In this document: positions 1-10,000 of the stretch, one piece after another
Position numbering within the stretch: position 1 is the first letter of the stretch
How the letters are laid out: the number at the start of each line of letters is the position of its first letter
NCBI RefSeq assembly: GCF_014193585.1
Contig: NZ_BLXY01000006.1
Coordinates: forward strand, 62,001 to 126,000
Source of the DNA: Geomonas paludis
Lineage (GTDB): Bacteria; Desulfobacterota; Desulfuromonadia; Geobacterales; Geobacteraceae
Reading direction: 5' to 3'
DNA: 64,000 nucleotides
The notes under the pieces: generated by a model
What the model saw: the letters and a program-made list of their open reading frames with translations, nothing else
Told to the model about the DNA's origin: nothing
Databases searched by the model: none
Made by a program: the position numbers and the translations under genes

Positions 1-1
1 C

Positions 2-523
2 ATGTCCAAGGAGATCACCGCGATCTTCGACGGCTTCCGCGCCCGTCACGGCCACGCACCGGCCATGTTCATGGAGAGCGGCCGTTTCATGACCGGCCCG
101 CACGGCGCCCTGGTGGCCACCGCCATCAACAGCAAGGACACCTACCGCAAGTACATCGGCCTGGACGCCTGCATGTCCTCGCTGATGCGCCCGGCGCTGT
201 ACGGCTCCTACCACCACATCGACGTGGTCGGCAAGGAAGGGGTCGAGCGTAGCGAAGTGTACGACGTGGTCGGTTCGCTGTGCGAGAACAACGACAAGTT
301 CGCCATCCAGCGCGACCTTCCCCCCATCGAGGACGGCGACCTGGTGGTGATCCACGACTCCGGCGCCCACGGCCACGCCATGGGCTTCCAGTACAACGGC
401 AGGCTGCGCCCCAAGGAGCTCATGCTGCGCGCCGACGGCCGGGTGGAGCTGATCCGCCGCGCCGAGACCGTCGAGGACTACTTCGCCACCTACAACTTCG
501 AGCCCTCCGTGCTCAAGCCGTAG
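2..523 (+). CDS. lysA: Diaminopimelate decarboxylase, C-terminal part (gene runs off the left edge)
   Basis: This is the C-terminal 173 residues of a fold-type III PLP decarboxylase. The ESGRFMTGPHG segment and the CMSSLMRPALYGSYHHI segment match the substrate-binding and dimer-interface region of diaminopimelate decarboxylases, which make L-lysine from meso-diaminopimelate in the cytoplasm. The later GDLVVIHDSGAHGHAMGFQYN segment is the usual C-terminal barrel signature. The N-terminal PLP barrel with the Schiff-base lysine lies outside the window, so the first ATG here is internal. The stop at 521-523 falls inside the first copy of a tandem repeat (511-764), so the last codons are shared with that repeat. 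A related decarboxylase such as carboxynorspermidine decarboxylase cannot be fully excluded from the C-terminal half alone. Confidence 0.8.
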   Translation: MSKEITAIFDGFRARHGHAPAMFMESGRFMTGPHGALVATAINSKDTYRKYIGLDACMSSLMRPALYGSYHHIDVVGKEGVERSEVYDVVGSLCENNDKFAIQRDLPPIEDGDLVVIHDSGAHGHAMGFQYNGRLRPKELMLRADGRVELIRRAETVEDYFATYNFEPSVLKP

Positions 524-764
524 CGCGGCAGAAGGGACTGGCTCCGTCAGGTGCCTGTCCCTTTAGCGGAACGCCCCTTCAAGCCCGGCCACCGTGCTCA
601 AGCCGCAGCGCGGCAGAAGGGACTGGCTCCGTCAGGTGCCTGTCCCTTTAGCGGAACGCCCCTTCGGCCCAGCCACCGTGCTCAAGCCGCAGCGCGGCAG
701 AAGGGACTGGCTCCGTCAGGTGCCTGTCCCTTTAGCGGAACGCCCCTTTGAGCCCAGTCACCGT
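511..764. repeat. Three tandem 84-85 bp copies of a palindromic repeat with flank
   Basis: Three copies start at 511, 596 and 680. Each begins with GCTCAAGCCG, the last codons of the upstream gene, and continues into an imperfect palindrome. The left arm is GGGACTGGCTCC, the loop GTCA and the right arm GGTGCCTGTCCC, followed by AGCGGAACGCCCC. The stem is interrupted by two T-T mismatches. The same palindrome recurs near 10.98, 11.46, 11.51, 11.59, 51.47, 58.21 and 59.58 kb. Here the flanking gene end has been duplicated together with the palindrome. Confidence 0.9.
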
Positions 765-828
765 GCTCAAGCCATAGAGGCTTTCGGTTGAGGTAGGACC
801 GAGGATACAACCGGTACAGCATGAAATG

Positions 829-867
829 AAAAAGGCACCCTGCCGCACGGCGGGGTGCCTTTTTTTA
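829..867 (+). terminator. Rho-independent terminator after lysA
   Basis: A strong hairpin with arms AAAAAGGCACCC and GGGGTGCCTTTTTTT around a short GC-rich loop ends in a run of seven T. The A-run before the stem gives it bidirectional character, so it may also stop transcription arriving from the convergent GGDEF-EAL gene. Confidence 0.85.
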
Positions 868-888
868 TCCGGCGTTGACAGGTCCCTC

Positions 889-1030
889 CCTCCCCTTGCG
901 GGAGGGGGCTAGGGGGTGGGGGAACTGGCCATCGTTTCCGCAGCTTGGGGCTTCACCCACCCCCCGTCCCCCTCCCGCCTTCGCTGGACGTAGCGCTTCG
1001 GCGCGCAGGCCCGTCAAGGGAGGGGGGGAC
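889..1030. repeat. GC-rich intergenic inverted repeat overlapping the end of the GGDEF-EAL gene
   Basis: Arms of the type GTCCCTCCCTCCCCTTG and GGGAGGGGGCTAGGGGGTGG near 889-925 are complementary to CCACCCCCCGTCCCCCTCC and CAAGGGAGGGGGGAC near 957-1030. This makes a very large, GC-rich stem. The right half encodes the last roughly two dozen residues of the minus-strand gene that ends at 953, so the repeat appears to have replaced the native 3' end. Confidence 0.75.
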
Positions 1031-3529
1031 ATCCTCTCCGGATGCCGCGGCGGCGCGGGCGAAGGCGTCCCGCAGGAAGGCGGCGGCCTGGACGGGGGGC
1101 ATCGGCCTCGCGTGCAGGTACCCCTGAACCTGGTCGCACTTGCACAGCAGCAGCTTCTCCTGCTCGTCCCGGGTCTCCACCCCCTCTGCGATCACCTGCA
1201 GCCCCATGCTGTGCCCGATGGCCACGATCGCCTTGATGATGCCGACGGCGTCGTCCCGGACGGTCACATCCCTGACGAAGGACTGGTCGATCTTGATCCG
1301 GTCCACCGAGAAGTTCTTCAGGTAGCTCAGCGAAGAGTAGCCGGTGCCGAAATCGTCGATGGAGATCTGCACCCCGAGCGACTTGAACATGCGCAAAAGC
1401 GCCACCGACTCGGCCGCTTTCTCCATGAGCATGCTCTCGGTCAGCTCCAGGTCCAGGTACCGCGGCTCCAGCCCGACCTCGAGGAGCGTCCCCACCACCA
1501 TTTCGGAGAACCCCTCCTGCATCACCTGCTTGATCGAGACGTTGACGCTGACGGTCACCGGGTACCCTTCCTGGTGCCAGCGCTTGCACTGGGCGCAGGC
1601 CTCACGCAGCACCCAGGCTCCCAGCTCGTGGATCAGCCCGGTCTGCTCGGCGACGGGAATGAACCGCGCCGGTGCGACCGTCCCCAGGGTATCGTCGTGC
1701 CAGCGCGCCAGCGCTTCCATGCCGACCACCCGTCCCTCGCGCAGTTCGAGTTGCGGCTGGTAGTGCAGCGTCAGCAGATCCTTTTTCAGCGCATCGCGCA
1801 AGGCCGCTTCGAGGGCTACCCGCTCCTGCGCCTGCTCGTTCAATCCTGCCGAGAAGAACTGGTACCGCCCCCCGCCGGCGCTTTTGGCCGCGTACATGGC
1901 GAGGTCGCCGTTCTTCAACAGGGTCGCGATGTCGTCGCCGTCCTCCGGGAAGAGCACGATGCCGATGCTGGCGCCGGAATAGATCTGCCGCCCCTCCACC
2001 TCGAAAGGCTGTTTGCCCAGGTCGAGCAGCTTCGCGGCCAGCTTGGCCACACCGTCCGCCCCCGATACCTGGCAGCACAGCAGGGCGAACTCGTCCCCAC
2101 CCAGGCGGGCGAAGGTGTCGCTCGCCCTCATGATGCTCCGGAAGCGCTGCACCACCAGTTGCAGCAGCTGGTCCCCGGCGTGGTGTCCCAGGGTGTCGTT
2201 CACGTCCTTGAAATGGTCCAGGTCGAAGAACAGGACGGCGAACATCTCGCCGTAGCGCCTGGCGCGGGCGAGCGCCTGGGAACAGCGGTCGTAGAACAGG
2301 GTCCGGTTGGCCAGGCCGGTCAACTGGTCGAAGTAGGCGAGGTTGTGCACCTCCTGCTCCGCCTGTTTGCGCAGCGTGATGTCGTGGCTCAGGCAGAGGA
2401 AGCGGTCCCTCTTGTCGCTCGACTCCAGCATGGTCGCCGACAGGTGCACGTGGATGGCGCGGCCGTCCTGGGTCACCAGGCTCGCCTCCCGCTCCACCAG
2501 CCCTTCCTGGCGCAGCACCGCGGCGATGAAATCGCCGCCCAGGCTCGCGTCGACGAACAAGCCGGCGAAGTCACGGCCAAGGAGGTCCTTCCTGGCGAAG
2601 CCGAACACCTCCTCCGTGGCCCGGTTCATGTCGAGGATCTCCCCTTCCCGGGAGACCACGGTGAGCGCCTCGGGCATGGTGGCGATGATGCTGTCCAGGT
2701 ACTTGTTGGTCGAGCTCAGCTGCTCGTCGTAATCGCGCAACCGCTGCACCATGGTGTTGAAGGAGGTCGAAACGGCCGTGATCTCGTCGTGCTCCGTTTC
2801 CGGGACGACCACGTCACGCCTGCCAGCGGCGACAGCAGCGGCGGCGTCCTTGAGCATGCGGATGCGGCGGGAGACTTTGTACGGAATGGTCACGCTCAAA
2901 AGCAGTGCTGCGGTCAGCGCCGCCACGGAGAGCACCACCGCCGAGATGATGGCGCTGGAGACGCTGTGCAGGGTCGCCGCCAGGTTCTGGTTCAGTTCCG
3001 TCATCTCCCGGTCGTGCGCGGCGTTGACCGCCTGCAGAAAATCCTTCTCCGCCTTCTCGAAACGCTCCTTGGACTCGATCAACTGGGAGCTATGCCCCCT
3101 GGCGTCGACCACGCCGATGTAATCCCGGGACTCCTTGAGCAGGACCTGTCCGCTCAGTTCCAGCGCCCTGGGCATCCGTTCCGTCCCATGCACCAGGATC
3201 CTGCTACAGAGATCGAGGTTGCTCACAAAACTCGCCCGCCCCTCCTCGAGAAGCCGCACCTCTTCCTCCTTGGCCTCCAGGTCCTCCTTCCCCTCTCCCT
3301 CGGCAGGCTGAACCGAGGACAGGAACGCGTACTCCATGGAAGAGGAGACGATGCGCAGCCCCGCATAGCGGAGGTCCTTGAGCACCAGCAGGTGGGGGAT
3401 GACCTCCTTGTTCACCTTGTAGAAGCTGTCCCGTACCTTCTGCGCCCCCGAGATCCCGCCGATCGAGATCAGGACGGTGGCACAGATGATGGCGAGATAA
3501 CTCAGAAGCAGTTTAAGCCAAAGTTGCAT
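953..3529 (-). CDS. Membrane-bound HAMP-PAS-GGDEF-EAL cyclic-di-GMP enzyme
   Basis: This 858-residue inner-membrane protein has a TM helix at about 7-24, a helical periplasmic sensor region to about 185, a second TM at about 190-213, HAMP (about 214-265), PAS (about 275-390), GGDEF (about 400-555) and EAL (about 575-815). The diguanylate cyclase site GGDEF is intact at 477-481. It is preceded by an inhibitory I-site RxxD (R468, D471) at the standard five-residue distance. The phosphodiesterase motifs EAL (605-607) and DDFGTG (from 725) are also intact, so it could both make and degrade c-di-GMP. The last roughly 24 residues, after GEDV, are encoded by a GC-rich intergenic repeat and are unlikely to be domain structure. 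It is transcribed alone. Confidence 0.9.
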   Translation of the reverse strand: MQLWLKLLLSYLAIICATVLISIGGISGAQKVRDSFYKVNKEVIPHLLVLKDLRYAGLRIVSSSMEYAFLSSVQPAEGEGKEDLEAKEEEVRLLEEGRASFVSNLDLCSRILVHGTERMPRALELSGQVLLKESRDYIGVVDARGHSSQLIESKERFEKAEKDFLQAVNAAHDREMTELNQNLAATLHSVSSAIISAVVLSVAALTAALLLSVTIPYKVSRRIRMLKDAAAAVAAGRRDVVVPETEHDEITAVSTSFNTMVQRLRDYDEQLSSTNKYLDSIIATMPEALTVVSREGEILDMNRATEEVFGFARKDLLGRDFAGLFVDASLGGDFIAAVLRQEGLVEREASLVTQDGRAIHVHLSATMLESSDKRDRFLCLSHDITLRKQAEQEVHNLAYFDQLTGLANRTLFYDRCSQALARARRYGEMFAVLFFDLDHFKDVNDTLGHHAGDQLLQLVVQRFRSIMRASDTFARLGGDEFALLCCQVSGADGVAKLAAKLLDLGKQPFEVEGRQIYSGASIGIVLFPEDGDDIATLLKNGDLAMYAAKSAGGGRYQFFSAGLNEQAQERVALEAALRDALKKDLLTLHYQPQLELREGRVVGMEALARWHDDTLGTVAPARFIPVAEQTGLIHELGAWVLREACAQCKRWHQEGYPVTVSVNVSIKQVMQEGFSEMVVGTLLEVGLEPRYLDLELTESMLMEKAAESVALLRMFKSLGVQISIDDFGTGYSSLSYLKNFSVDRIKIDQSFVRDVTVRDDAVGIIKAIVAIGHSMGLQVIAEGVETRDEQEKLLLCKCDQVQGYLHARPMPPVQAAAFLRDAFARAAAASGEDVPPSLDGPARRSATSSEGGRGTGGG

Positions 3530-3650
3530 GGTACTCCCTCAGGTAGGAAAAACTGGAACTGTCCAGTCATACTATCGGCACCATGACTGAAATCCTGAGG
3601 ACTGATATTGGGGGGGGAGCGGGTGATTGAATCGACAGGGGGAAAAGATG

Positions 3651-3677
3651 GTGGAGGGCGCAACCGCCGCCCTCCAC
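3651..3677 (-). terminator. Hairpin downstream of hcp
   Basis: A perfect 10-bp stem (GTGGAGGGCG and CGCCCTCCAC) with a 7-nt loop lies 18 bp past the hcp stop codon. On the minus strand it is followed by a short T-containing stretch rather than a clear T-run, so intrinsic termination is likely but not certain. Confidence 0.55.
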
Positions 3678-3695
3678 TGTCTCAGCAAGGAAGGA

Positions 3696-5351
3696 TCATT
3701 GTCCCAGCGCGTGCTGCAGGTCCTGCTCCGGGGTGGTGATGGGGCCCAGGTCGTAGTTCTGCACCAGGAAGTCGAGCACCGCCGGCGACACGTAGGCCGG
3801 GAGAGAGGGTCCCAGGCGGATCCCCTTGATGCCCAGGTGCAACAGCGTGAGCAGTATCACGTGGGCCTTCTGCTCGTACCAGGACAGGATCATGGACAGC
3901 GGCAGCTGGTTCACGTCGCACTGGAAGGCGTCGGCGAGGGCGACCGCGATGCGGATGGCCGAGTAGGCGTCGTTGCACTGCCCCACGTCGAGCAGGCGGG
4001 GGATGCCGCCGATGTCCCCGAACTCCAACCGGTTGAAGCGGTTCTTGCCGCAGGCTAGGGTCAGGATGACGCAGTCCTTGGGGACCTTCTCGGCCAGCTC
4101 GGTAAAGTAGTTGCGCCCGGATTTGGCACCGTCGCAGCCGCCGATCAGGAAGAAGTGTTTCACGGCGCCGTTTTTCACCGCATCCACCACGGCGCCGGCC
4201 ACCTTGAACACCGCCTCGTGGCCAAAGCCCACCAGGATCTCCTGCCCCGGGTTCTCGGGGAGGTCCGGCAGCGCCAGCGCCTTGTCGATGACGGGGGTGA
4301 AGTCGTACCCTTCCAGGTGCGGGATGCCGGGCCAGGCCACCTCACCCCAGGTGAAGAGGCGGTCCGTGTAGCTCGCCTCGGGCTTCTGGATGCAGTTGGT
4401 GTTGAAGATGATGGCGCCGGCGAAGTCGGGGAGTTCGCGGGCCTGGTTCTGCCAGGCGGTGCCGAAATTGCCGGCGAAATGCGGGTATTTCCTGAGGCCC
4501 GGGTAGCCGTTGGCGGGAAGCATCTCGCCGTGGGTGTAGACGTTGATGCCCTTGCCATCGCTTTGTTTGAGGATCTCCTCCAGCATGGGAAGGTCGTGAC
4601 CGGAGACCACGATCCCCTTGCCGCCACGGGTGCCGAGGTTCACCTTCATCGGCTCAGGTGCGCCCAGCCTCTCGGCGTGCCCGTCGTAGAGGAGCTCCAT
4701 GGTGCGCAGGTTCCACTTGCCGCACTCAAGCGACAGGCCCACGAACTCCTCCAGGGTCGCCTGCGGGTCGGTGGTCTTGGCCAGGGAGCGGTGGATGAAC
4801 TCGTAGATCCCCTCGTCCTCCTTCCCCATCTCGGCGGCGTGCCAGGCGAAGGCGCCCATGCCGAGCAGGCCGTAGATGAGGATCTCTATGGTGGAGAGGA
4901 TGTTTGGGTCCTGGTGCCAGGTGAGGACGCCGTGCTGCCGCCCCTGGTCGATGAGCGCCCGGGTGTCCCCGGCCGGCTGCCAGGCGGCCGCCTCCTGGGT
5001 CAGTTGCGGCGCCTCGCCCCCTTTTTGCTGGCGGTAGGCGTCCTCGTAGAGGGCCTTCGCCTTCTCCTTCATCCGGTAGCAGTTCTGCAACCGGCGCGCT
5101 ATGTCATCGGGGTCGAAGTTGACGTTGGTGACCCGGGTGAAGAGGCCGTCCAGCATGAAGCGGTCCACCTCCTCATCCTTTTGCCCCAACTCCCGCGCCT
5201 TGCTCGCGTACAGCGCCACCCCCTGCAGCCCGAAGATCATCAGGTCCAAAAGGGCCGACACCTCGGGGTTCTTGCCGCAGTTCCCCATCACCTCGCACCC
5301 TACCCCGCGAGCCGCCTGTTCGCATTGCCGACAAAACATTGCACTAGCCAT
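3696..5351 (-). CDS. hcp: Hydroxylamine reductase / hybrid-cluster protein
   Basis: The 551-residue length and the N-terminal cysteines C7, C10, C19 and C25 (C-x2-C-x8-C-x5-C) identify a class I hybrid-cluster protein of the type found in strict anaerobes. The hybrid-cluster ligands are recognisable in the NTNCIQKP, IGGCDGAKSG, LTLACGKNRF and DVGQCNDAYS segments. GGC carries the persulfide cysteine in characterised homologues. The family reduces hydroxylamine or nitric oxide and protects anaerobes against nitrosative stress in the cytoplasm. The start is fixed by an AAGGAGG Shine-Dalgarno five bases upstream. No separate reductase (hcr) gene is adjacent. The gene stands alone. Confidence 0.95.
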   Translation of the reverse strand: MASAMFCRQCEQAARGVGCEVMGNCGKNPEVSALLDLMIFGLQGVALYASKARELGQKDEEVDRFMLDGLFTRVTNVNFDPDDIARRLQNCYRMKEKAKALYEDAYRQQKGGEAPQLTQEAAAWQPAGDTRALIDQGRQHGVLTWHQDPNILSTIEILIYGLLGMGAFAWHAAEMGKEDEGIYEFIHRSLAKTTDPQATLEEFVGLSLECGKWNLRTMELLYDGHAERLGAPEPMKVNLGTRGGKGIVVSGHDLPMLEEILKQSDGKGINVYTHGEMLPANGYPGLRKYPHFAGNFGTAWQNQARELPDFAGAIIFNTNCIQKPEASYTDRLFTWGEVAWPGIPHLEGYDFTPVIDKALALPDLPENPGQEILVGFGHEAVFKVAGAVVDAVKNGAVKHFFLIGGCDGAKSGRNYFTELAEKVPKDCVILTLACGKNRFNRLEFGDIGGIPRLLDVGQCNDAYSAIRIAVALADAFQCDVNQLPLSMILSWYEQKAHVILLTLLHLGIKGIRLGPSLPAYVSPAVLDFLVQNYDLGPITTPEQDLQHALGQ

Positions 5352-5369
5352 GTATGCCTCCTTGAAAGG

Positions 5370-5383
5370 TTGGAATTTTCCAA
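5370..5383. promoter_or_regulatory. Inverted repeat in the hcp leader
   Basis: TTGGAA-TT-TTCCAA lies 19 bp upstream of the hcp start codon, just before the Shine-Dalgarno. It could be an operator or a small mRNA hairpin. It does not match the HcpR or NsrR consensus that I know, so the regulator is unknown. Confidence 0.3.
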
Positions 5384-5443
5384 TCAGGAGAGTTTGTCAG
5401 ATCCGGAACAGTTTTCAACCTGTGGCAGCGTCGACCGGCCAAA

Positions 5444-7076
5444 TCACTTGAGCCGTACTCCATCCAGCCTTACCGTCCCCTTGGTCACCTTTAGGTTCCC
5501 GGTCAGGGTGGCGCTCCCCGCGGCCGCGTTGTAGGCGCAGTCGTATCCACCCTGCAGGCGCACCCTGATCTCCCTGTCGAAAGTGAGGTCACCGGCGAAC
5601 GGAACGCCCTGGAGCTGGACAACATCGTCATCGATGGCCTGCAGCAAGGCGGCGAGGGGATCGGCGAAAAGCACCGACGGGACGGACTGGACCCGCACCG
5701 GCGGGTTGGAGCAGGTAAGGACGCTGATGTAGCCTCCCTTCGATTTCGTCGACGAACCGCTCTGGTTGGTCGCGGTCAGGGAAACGGTGTAGCTCCCCGG
5801 GGTGCTGTAGACATGTACGGGATTTCTGGCGGTGGCGGTGGCCCCGTCGCCGAAGTTCCACAGCCACGAGGTGGGCGCTCCGGTCGAGAGGTCCGAGAAG
5901 GCCACGCTGAGCGGTGCCGGCCCGGTGCTCGCGGAAGCGGTGAAATCGCAGCTCAGGGTGGCGGCGGGGACGGGGATCCGTTGCGGGGCATACCTGCGTT
6001 CCCCGGCGCCGTCCCCCAGGCTGCCGCGGGTGTTGTCGCCCCACCCCCAGACGGTGCCGTCGCTTTTGACCGCGTAGGAATGGGAGCCGCCTGCGGCGAT
6101 GCGCACCACCCCGGACAGACCGGTGACCTGGACCGGCGTGTTGCGCTGCGTCACGGTGGTCCCGTCACCGAGAGTCCCGCTGAAGCTGTACCCCCAGACC
6201 CACACGGTGCCGTCGGACTTCAGGGCCAGAGTGTGGTAGTCACCGGTGGCCACGGCAACCACTCCCGACAGGGTGGGGATTTTCACCGGGGTCTTGCTGG
6301 TGGCGGTGGAACCGGTGCCGAGTTGGCCTGAAGAGCCGAGGCCCCAAGTCCAGACGGTCCCGTCGCTCTTCAGCGCCACCGAGTGCCCCTGTGCGGCGGC
6401 AACGGTGACGACCCCGGAAAGCGAGCCGACCTGCACCGGACTCAGGCGCCTGATGATGCTGCTGTCCCCGAGTTGGCCGCTGTCGTTGTTGCCCCATGCC
6501 CAGGCCGTGCCGTCAGCCTTGAGCGCCAGCGTGTGGCTCCCCCCGGCGGAAACGGCTGTCACACCCGTGATGCCCGCGGCAGCAACCGGCGCCAGCGCGC
6601 GCTGGTCGAGCGTACCGTCGCCCAGGCGGCCGTAGTTGGTCCCCCACCCCCAGACGGTGCCGTCGGACTTCAGCGCCACGCTGTGCGAGGGGCCCGCGGC
6701 AATGGCGGTCACGCCGGCAAGACCGGGCACCTGTTGCGGAGCGGACCGGTTGACCGTGCCGCCGTCCCCCAGTTGCCCTTCGCTGTTCTTGCCCCAGCTC
6801 CAGACGGTGCCGTCCTCCTTAAGGGCCAGGGTGTGCGAGTAGGTCGCCACGGCAAGCGCCCCGGTAAACACCGGGTTGGCAGTCGCCGCAAGCCGGTATC
6901 CGGAGCTCCCGTCGCCCAGGGCACCGTCCACGTTGTCTCCCCAGGTGGAGATGGTCCCGTCCCCCCTGAGCACGGCGCCGTGCCAGTTGCCGGCAGCAAT
7001 GAGGGGTAGGTCGGGGCCGGCCGGCTGGAACTTGGCGAACACGAGCCGGTCGGCTGTCATGGTCAGGCTCCCCCCC
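5444..7076 (-). pseudogene. C-terminal part of the frameshifted subtilase: RCC1 repeats and PKD domain
   Basis: After the G7 tract at 7070-7076 the reading frame of the secreted subtilase continues here, beginning with SLTMTADRLVFAKFQP, the expected second half of the beta-repeat motif started before the tract. It then contains about seven RCC1-type repeats of roughly 50 residues (signature LKSDGTVWGWG), a PKD domain with FGDGATATARNPVHVY, and a C-terminal segment ending VTKGTVRLDGVRLK. An ATG exists upstream at 7306 in this frame, but residues before the tract are an out-of-frame reading of the upstream half. The piece therefore has no credible start of its own. It is either the lost C-terminus of an interrupted gene or is expressed by frameshifting or slippage at the G-run. 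Confidence 0.75.
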
Positions 7077-10000
7077 ACCCGGCGAAGACCGAGCCGGCGG
7101 CGGGAGTCGCGCTGAGGGTCACCTCGGTGCCGAAGTCGTAGACCTGGGCGCAGTTCCCGGTGCAGGCGAGCCCGGGCGTTGCCTGGACGCTTCCCGACCC
7201 GCTCCAGGGGCGGCTCACGGTCAGGGTGGAGGTGAGCCTCTTGAATCCGGCGCCCACCTCCCTGGTGCCGTCCATGGTCACGGTACAGTTGCCGGTCCCG
7301 GAGCATGCGCCGCTCCAGCCGGTGAAGAGTGAATCAAGGCCGGCAGTCGCGCTCATGGTGACCACCGTCCCCGGCTCGAAGGAGAGGCTGCACGGGCCGG
7401 AACAGCTGGCGCCGGTGGAGAAGTCGACCCTGCCGGTCCCCTTGTCGGTGAAGGCAATTTCCAGGGGCTCGTAGACCCGCAGCACGGAATCGGCGAGGTT
7501 CTGCGCGCCGGCCGCGTCACTGAGCTGGAGGGTGAACGTGAAGGTTCCACTGGCAGTCGGGGTGCCGGAGACAACCTGCGTCGCGGGGTCGATGGCGAGC
7601 CCGGGCGGCAGTGCCCCGGCCGCGAGGGAAACGGTGTAGGGGGCGGCGCCACCTTTGAACGTCATGGCCTGGCTGTACGGCTTACCTTTCACCGCGACGG
7701 CAAGCGGCTCCACGACCAGCGGCTCCAGGTAGACGCTGGTAACCATGCCGCCGTCATAGGGGCGCGTGACGTAGAGGGCGTCGTTGCTGTCCAGCGCGAG
7801 GGCGATGGTAACGTACGGTTTGGTGGCGCCGGGGATCGGCTTGGTCCAGAGGATGTTGCCGTTGGCGTCGAGTTTGGCCAGGGCGTATATGGTGGCGGAG
7901 CCGTCGAAGAAGCGGCCGGCCGCATACAGCTGCCCCTTCTTGCCCACGGCAAGACTCGTGATGTGCAGTTCCTGTCCGTTGACCCCGCCCACCGGCACCA
8001 CCTTGTTCCAAAGCACGGCACCGTCGGCGTTGTATTTCACAACGGCGAAATAATCACCCGCCACGTAGACCGAGCCGTCGGCGCCCACCGCAACGGCATA
8101 GGCGGTATAGTCGTCGTAGTTCCTGACCCAGAGCAGGTCTCCCGCTGGGCTGTACTTCAGGGTCTGGTATTGGTAGCTGTAATAGCCGTCCGCCCCCCGA
8201 ACCCCTTTATCGCCGGTCATGTAGACGTTTCCGGCGGCGTCCAGGGCGACGGAGAAGACACGGTCCACTTCCGCCGCGTCGTAGCTTCTCGACCAGAGCA
8301 CGTTACCGGCTGCATCGTACTTGATCAGCAGCGTGTCGTGGCGCCAGGGATACTCATAGGTGGTGTAGCCCGCGACGTAGACGTTGCCCACGGCATCCAC
8401 GGCCACCTCCCTGGCGGAATCTATCTTGCCGTCGTCGAAACTGCGGCTCCACAGTTCGTTTCCCTGCGCGTCGTACTTGACCGTGGTGCAGGCCAGGTGC
8501 GTTATGGAGGAAGGCAGCCATGTGGGATCGGGCTCCCCGCCGGTCACGTACAGGTTCCCGCTGCCGTCAACGGCCACCCCCTGAGACCATTCGTTGATGC
8601 CGCTGTCGTAGGTCCTGCTCCAAAGCAGCGAGCCGGCGGGGCTGTATTTCACGGTCAGGTAATGGTCCAGTCCGTCCTGTGCGCCGTTTTGCAGGGCACC
8701 GGTCAGGTAGGTGTTGCCTGCCCCGTCCACGGCAATCCCCCTGGGGACGCTGTTGGTGCCGGCACGGTAGCTCATGAAGCGATCCTCGATAACCAGGCCG
8801 TCCGACACCTGGACCGAGTACGGTTTGCTCCCCCCATGACCAATGGCGTCGGTTGCGGTGACGACAAACGTGAAGGTGCCGCTGCGCCGGGGAAATCCCG
8901 AGAGTTCGCCCGTGGCACCGTTGAGCGTCAGGCCGTCCGGAAGCGTCCCCTGGACGGTCCAGGTGTAGGGTGCGACGCCGCCGGCGGACTGCAGGTACTG
9001 CCGGTAGCCGTGGTTGAGGTTCCCCTCCGGGAGGTAGCCCGTGATGGACAGCGAGGGTACATAGGCGACTCCGGCGGGCGAGGAGAACTTCAGGTACTGC
9101 ACCGGCTTCGGGATGATGTAGAACGGGACGGTCCACGAGGCGGAGAAGATGCCGTCGCCCGCGGCAAGGTCGGGGAAGACCCCGTCATCCTGGAGGGTGA
9201 CCGTGTCGCCCTCGGAGGTGGTCACGGTGACGGGACCGGAGGGATTGCCGCAGTTTATGCTCATGGCGGAAAGCGTGTAGGTGCCGGAGCTCAGGGGGAA
9301 CTCTGCCGGGTACTGGGTGGGGACCAGCAGCGGCTTGTCGGTGCAACTGAGGGCGCCAAGGGCGTTGATGCGCCGCCCGGTGAGGGTCTTCTCTGCCAGC
9401 GACGGCACCGGATCGGCTCCGGCCAGGATGAGGTTGCGAATGGTGCGCCAATCCCGGGACGGCTGCTGAGCCTTCAGCAGGGCGGCGAGACCGGTCACGT
9501 GCGGCGCCGCCATCGAGGTGCCGGAGAGCTTACCGTAGCCGCCGGTGAGACTCCAGATGTTGACGGCGGGAAGCGTGCTGAGGATGTCCTGCCCCGGTGC
9601 GCCCACGTGGACGCTGCGGCTACCGTAGTTGGAGAAGGAGGCCTTGTCGTCGTTATGATCGGTAGCGGCCACGGAAATGACGTTGGGAAGATCCAACGCC
9701 GCCGGGTAGAAAAGGATGCTGTCGTTGTCGGAGCCGTTATTGCCTGCGGCTGCAATGAAGAGGATGTCGCGCTGGGCGTCAACAGCGTCGTAGAGAGCCT
9801 GGGAAAAGTCGACGCCCCCCCAGCTGTTGTTGGTGGCCACGATATTCGCGCCGGCGTCTTTGAGTCCCTTGATGTGCTCCAGGCACTGGACCGCGGCGGC
9901 GGTGTCGCCGTAACCGTCGGCGCCGATGAATTTGCAGGCGGTGAGCTTGACGTTCCAGTTGACGCCGGCCACGCCCAGGCCGTTATTGCCGCGCGCTCCG

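Noticed and set aside
875-3586. Plus-strand open frame of about 900 codons opposite the GGDEF-EAL gene
   Set aside because: It is the antisense of a gene with clear domains. High-GC codon bias opens such frames, and the translation has no domain, only His/Gln/Arg/Leu-rich low complexity.
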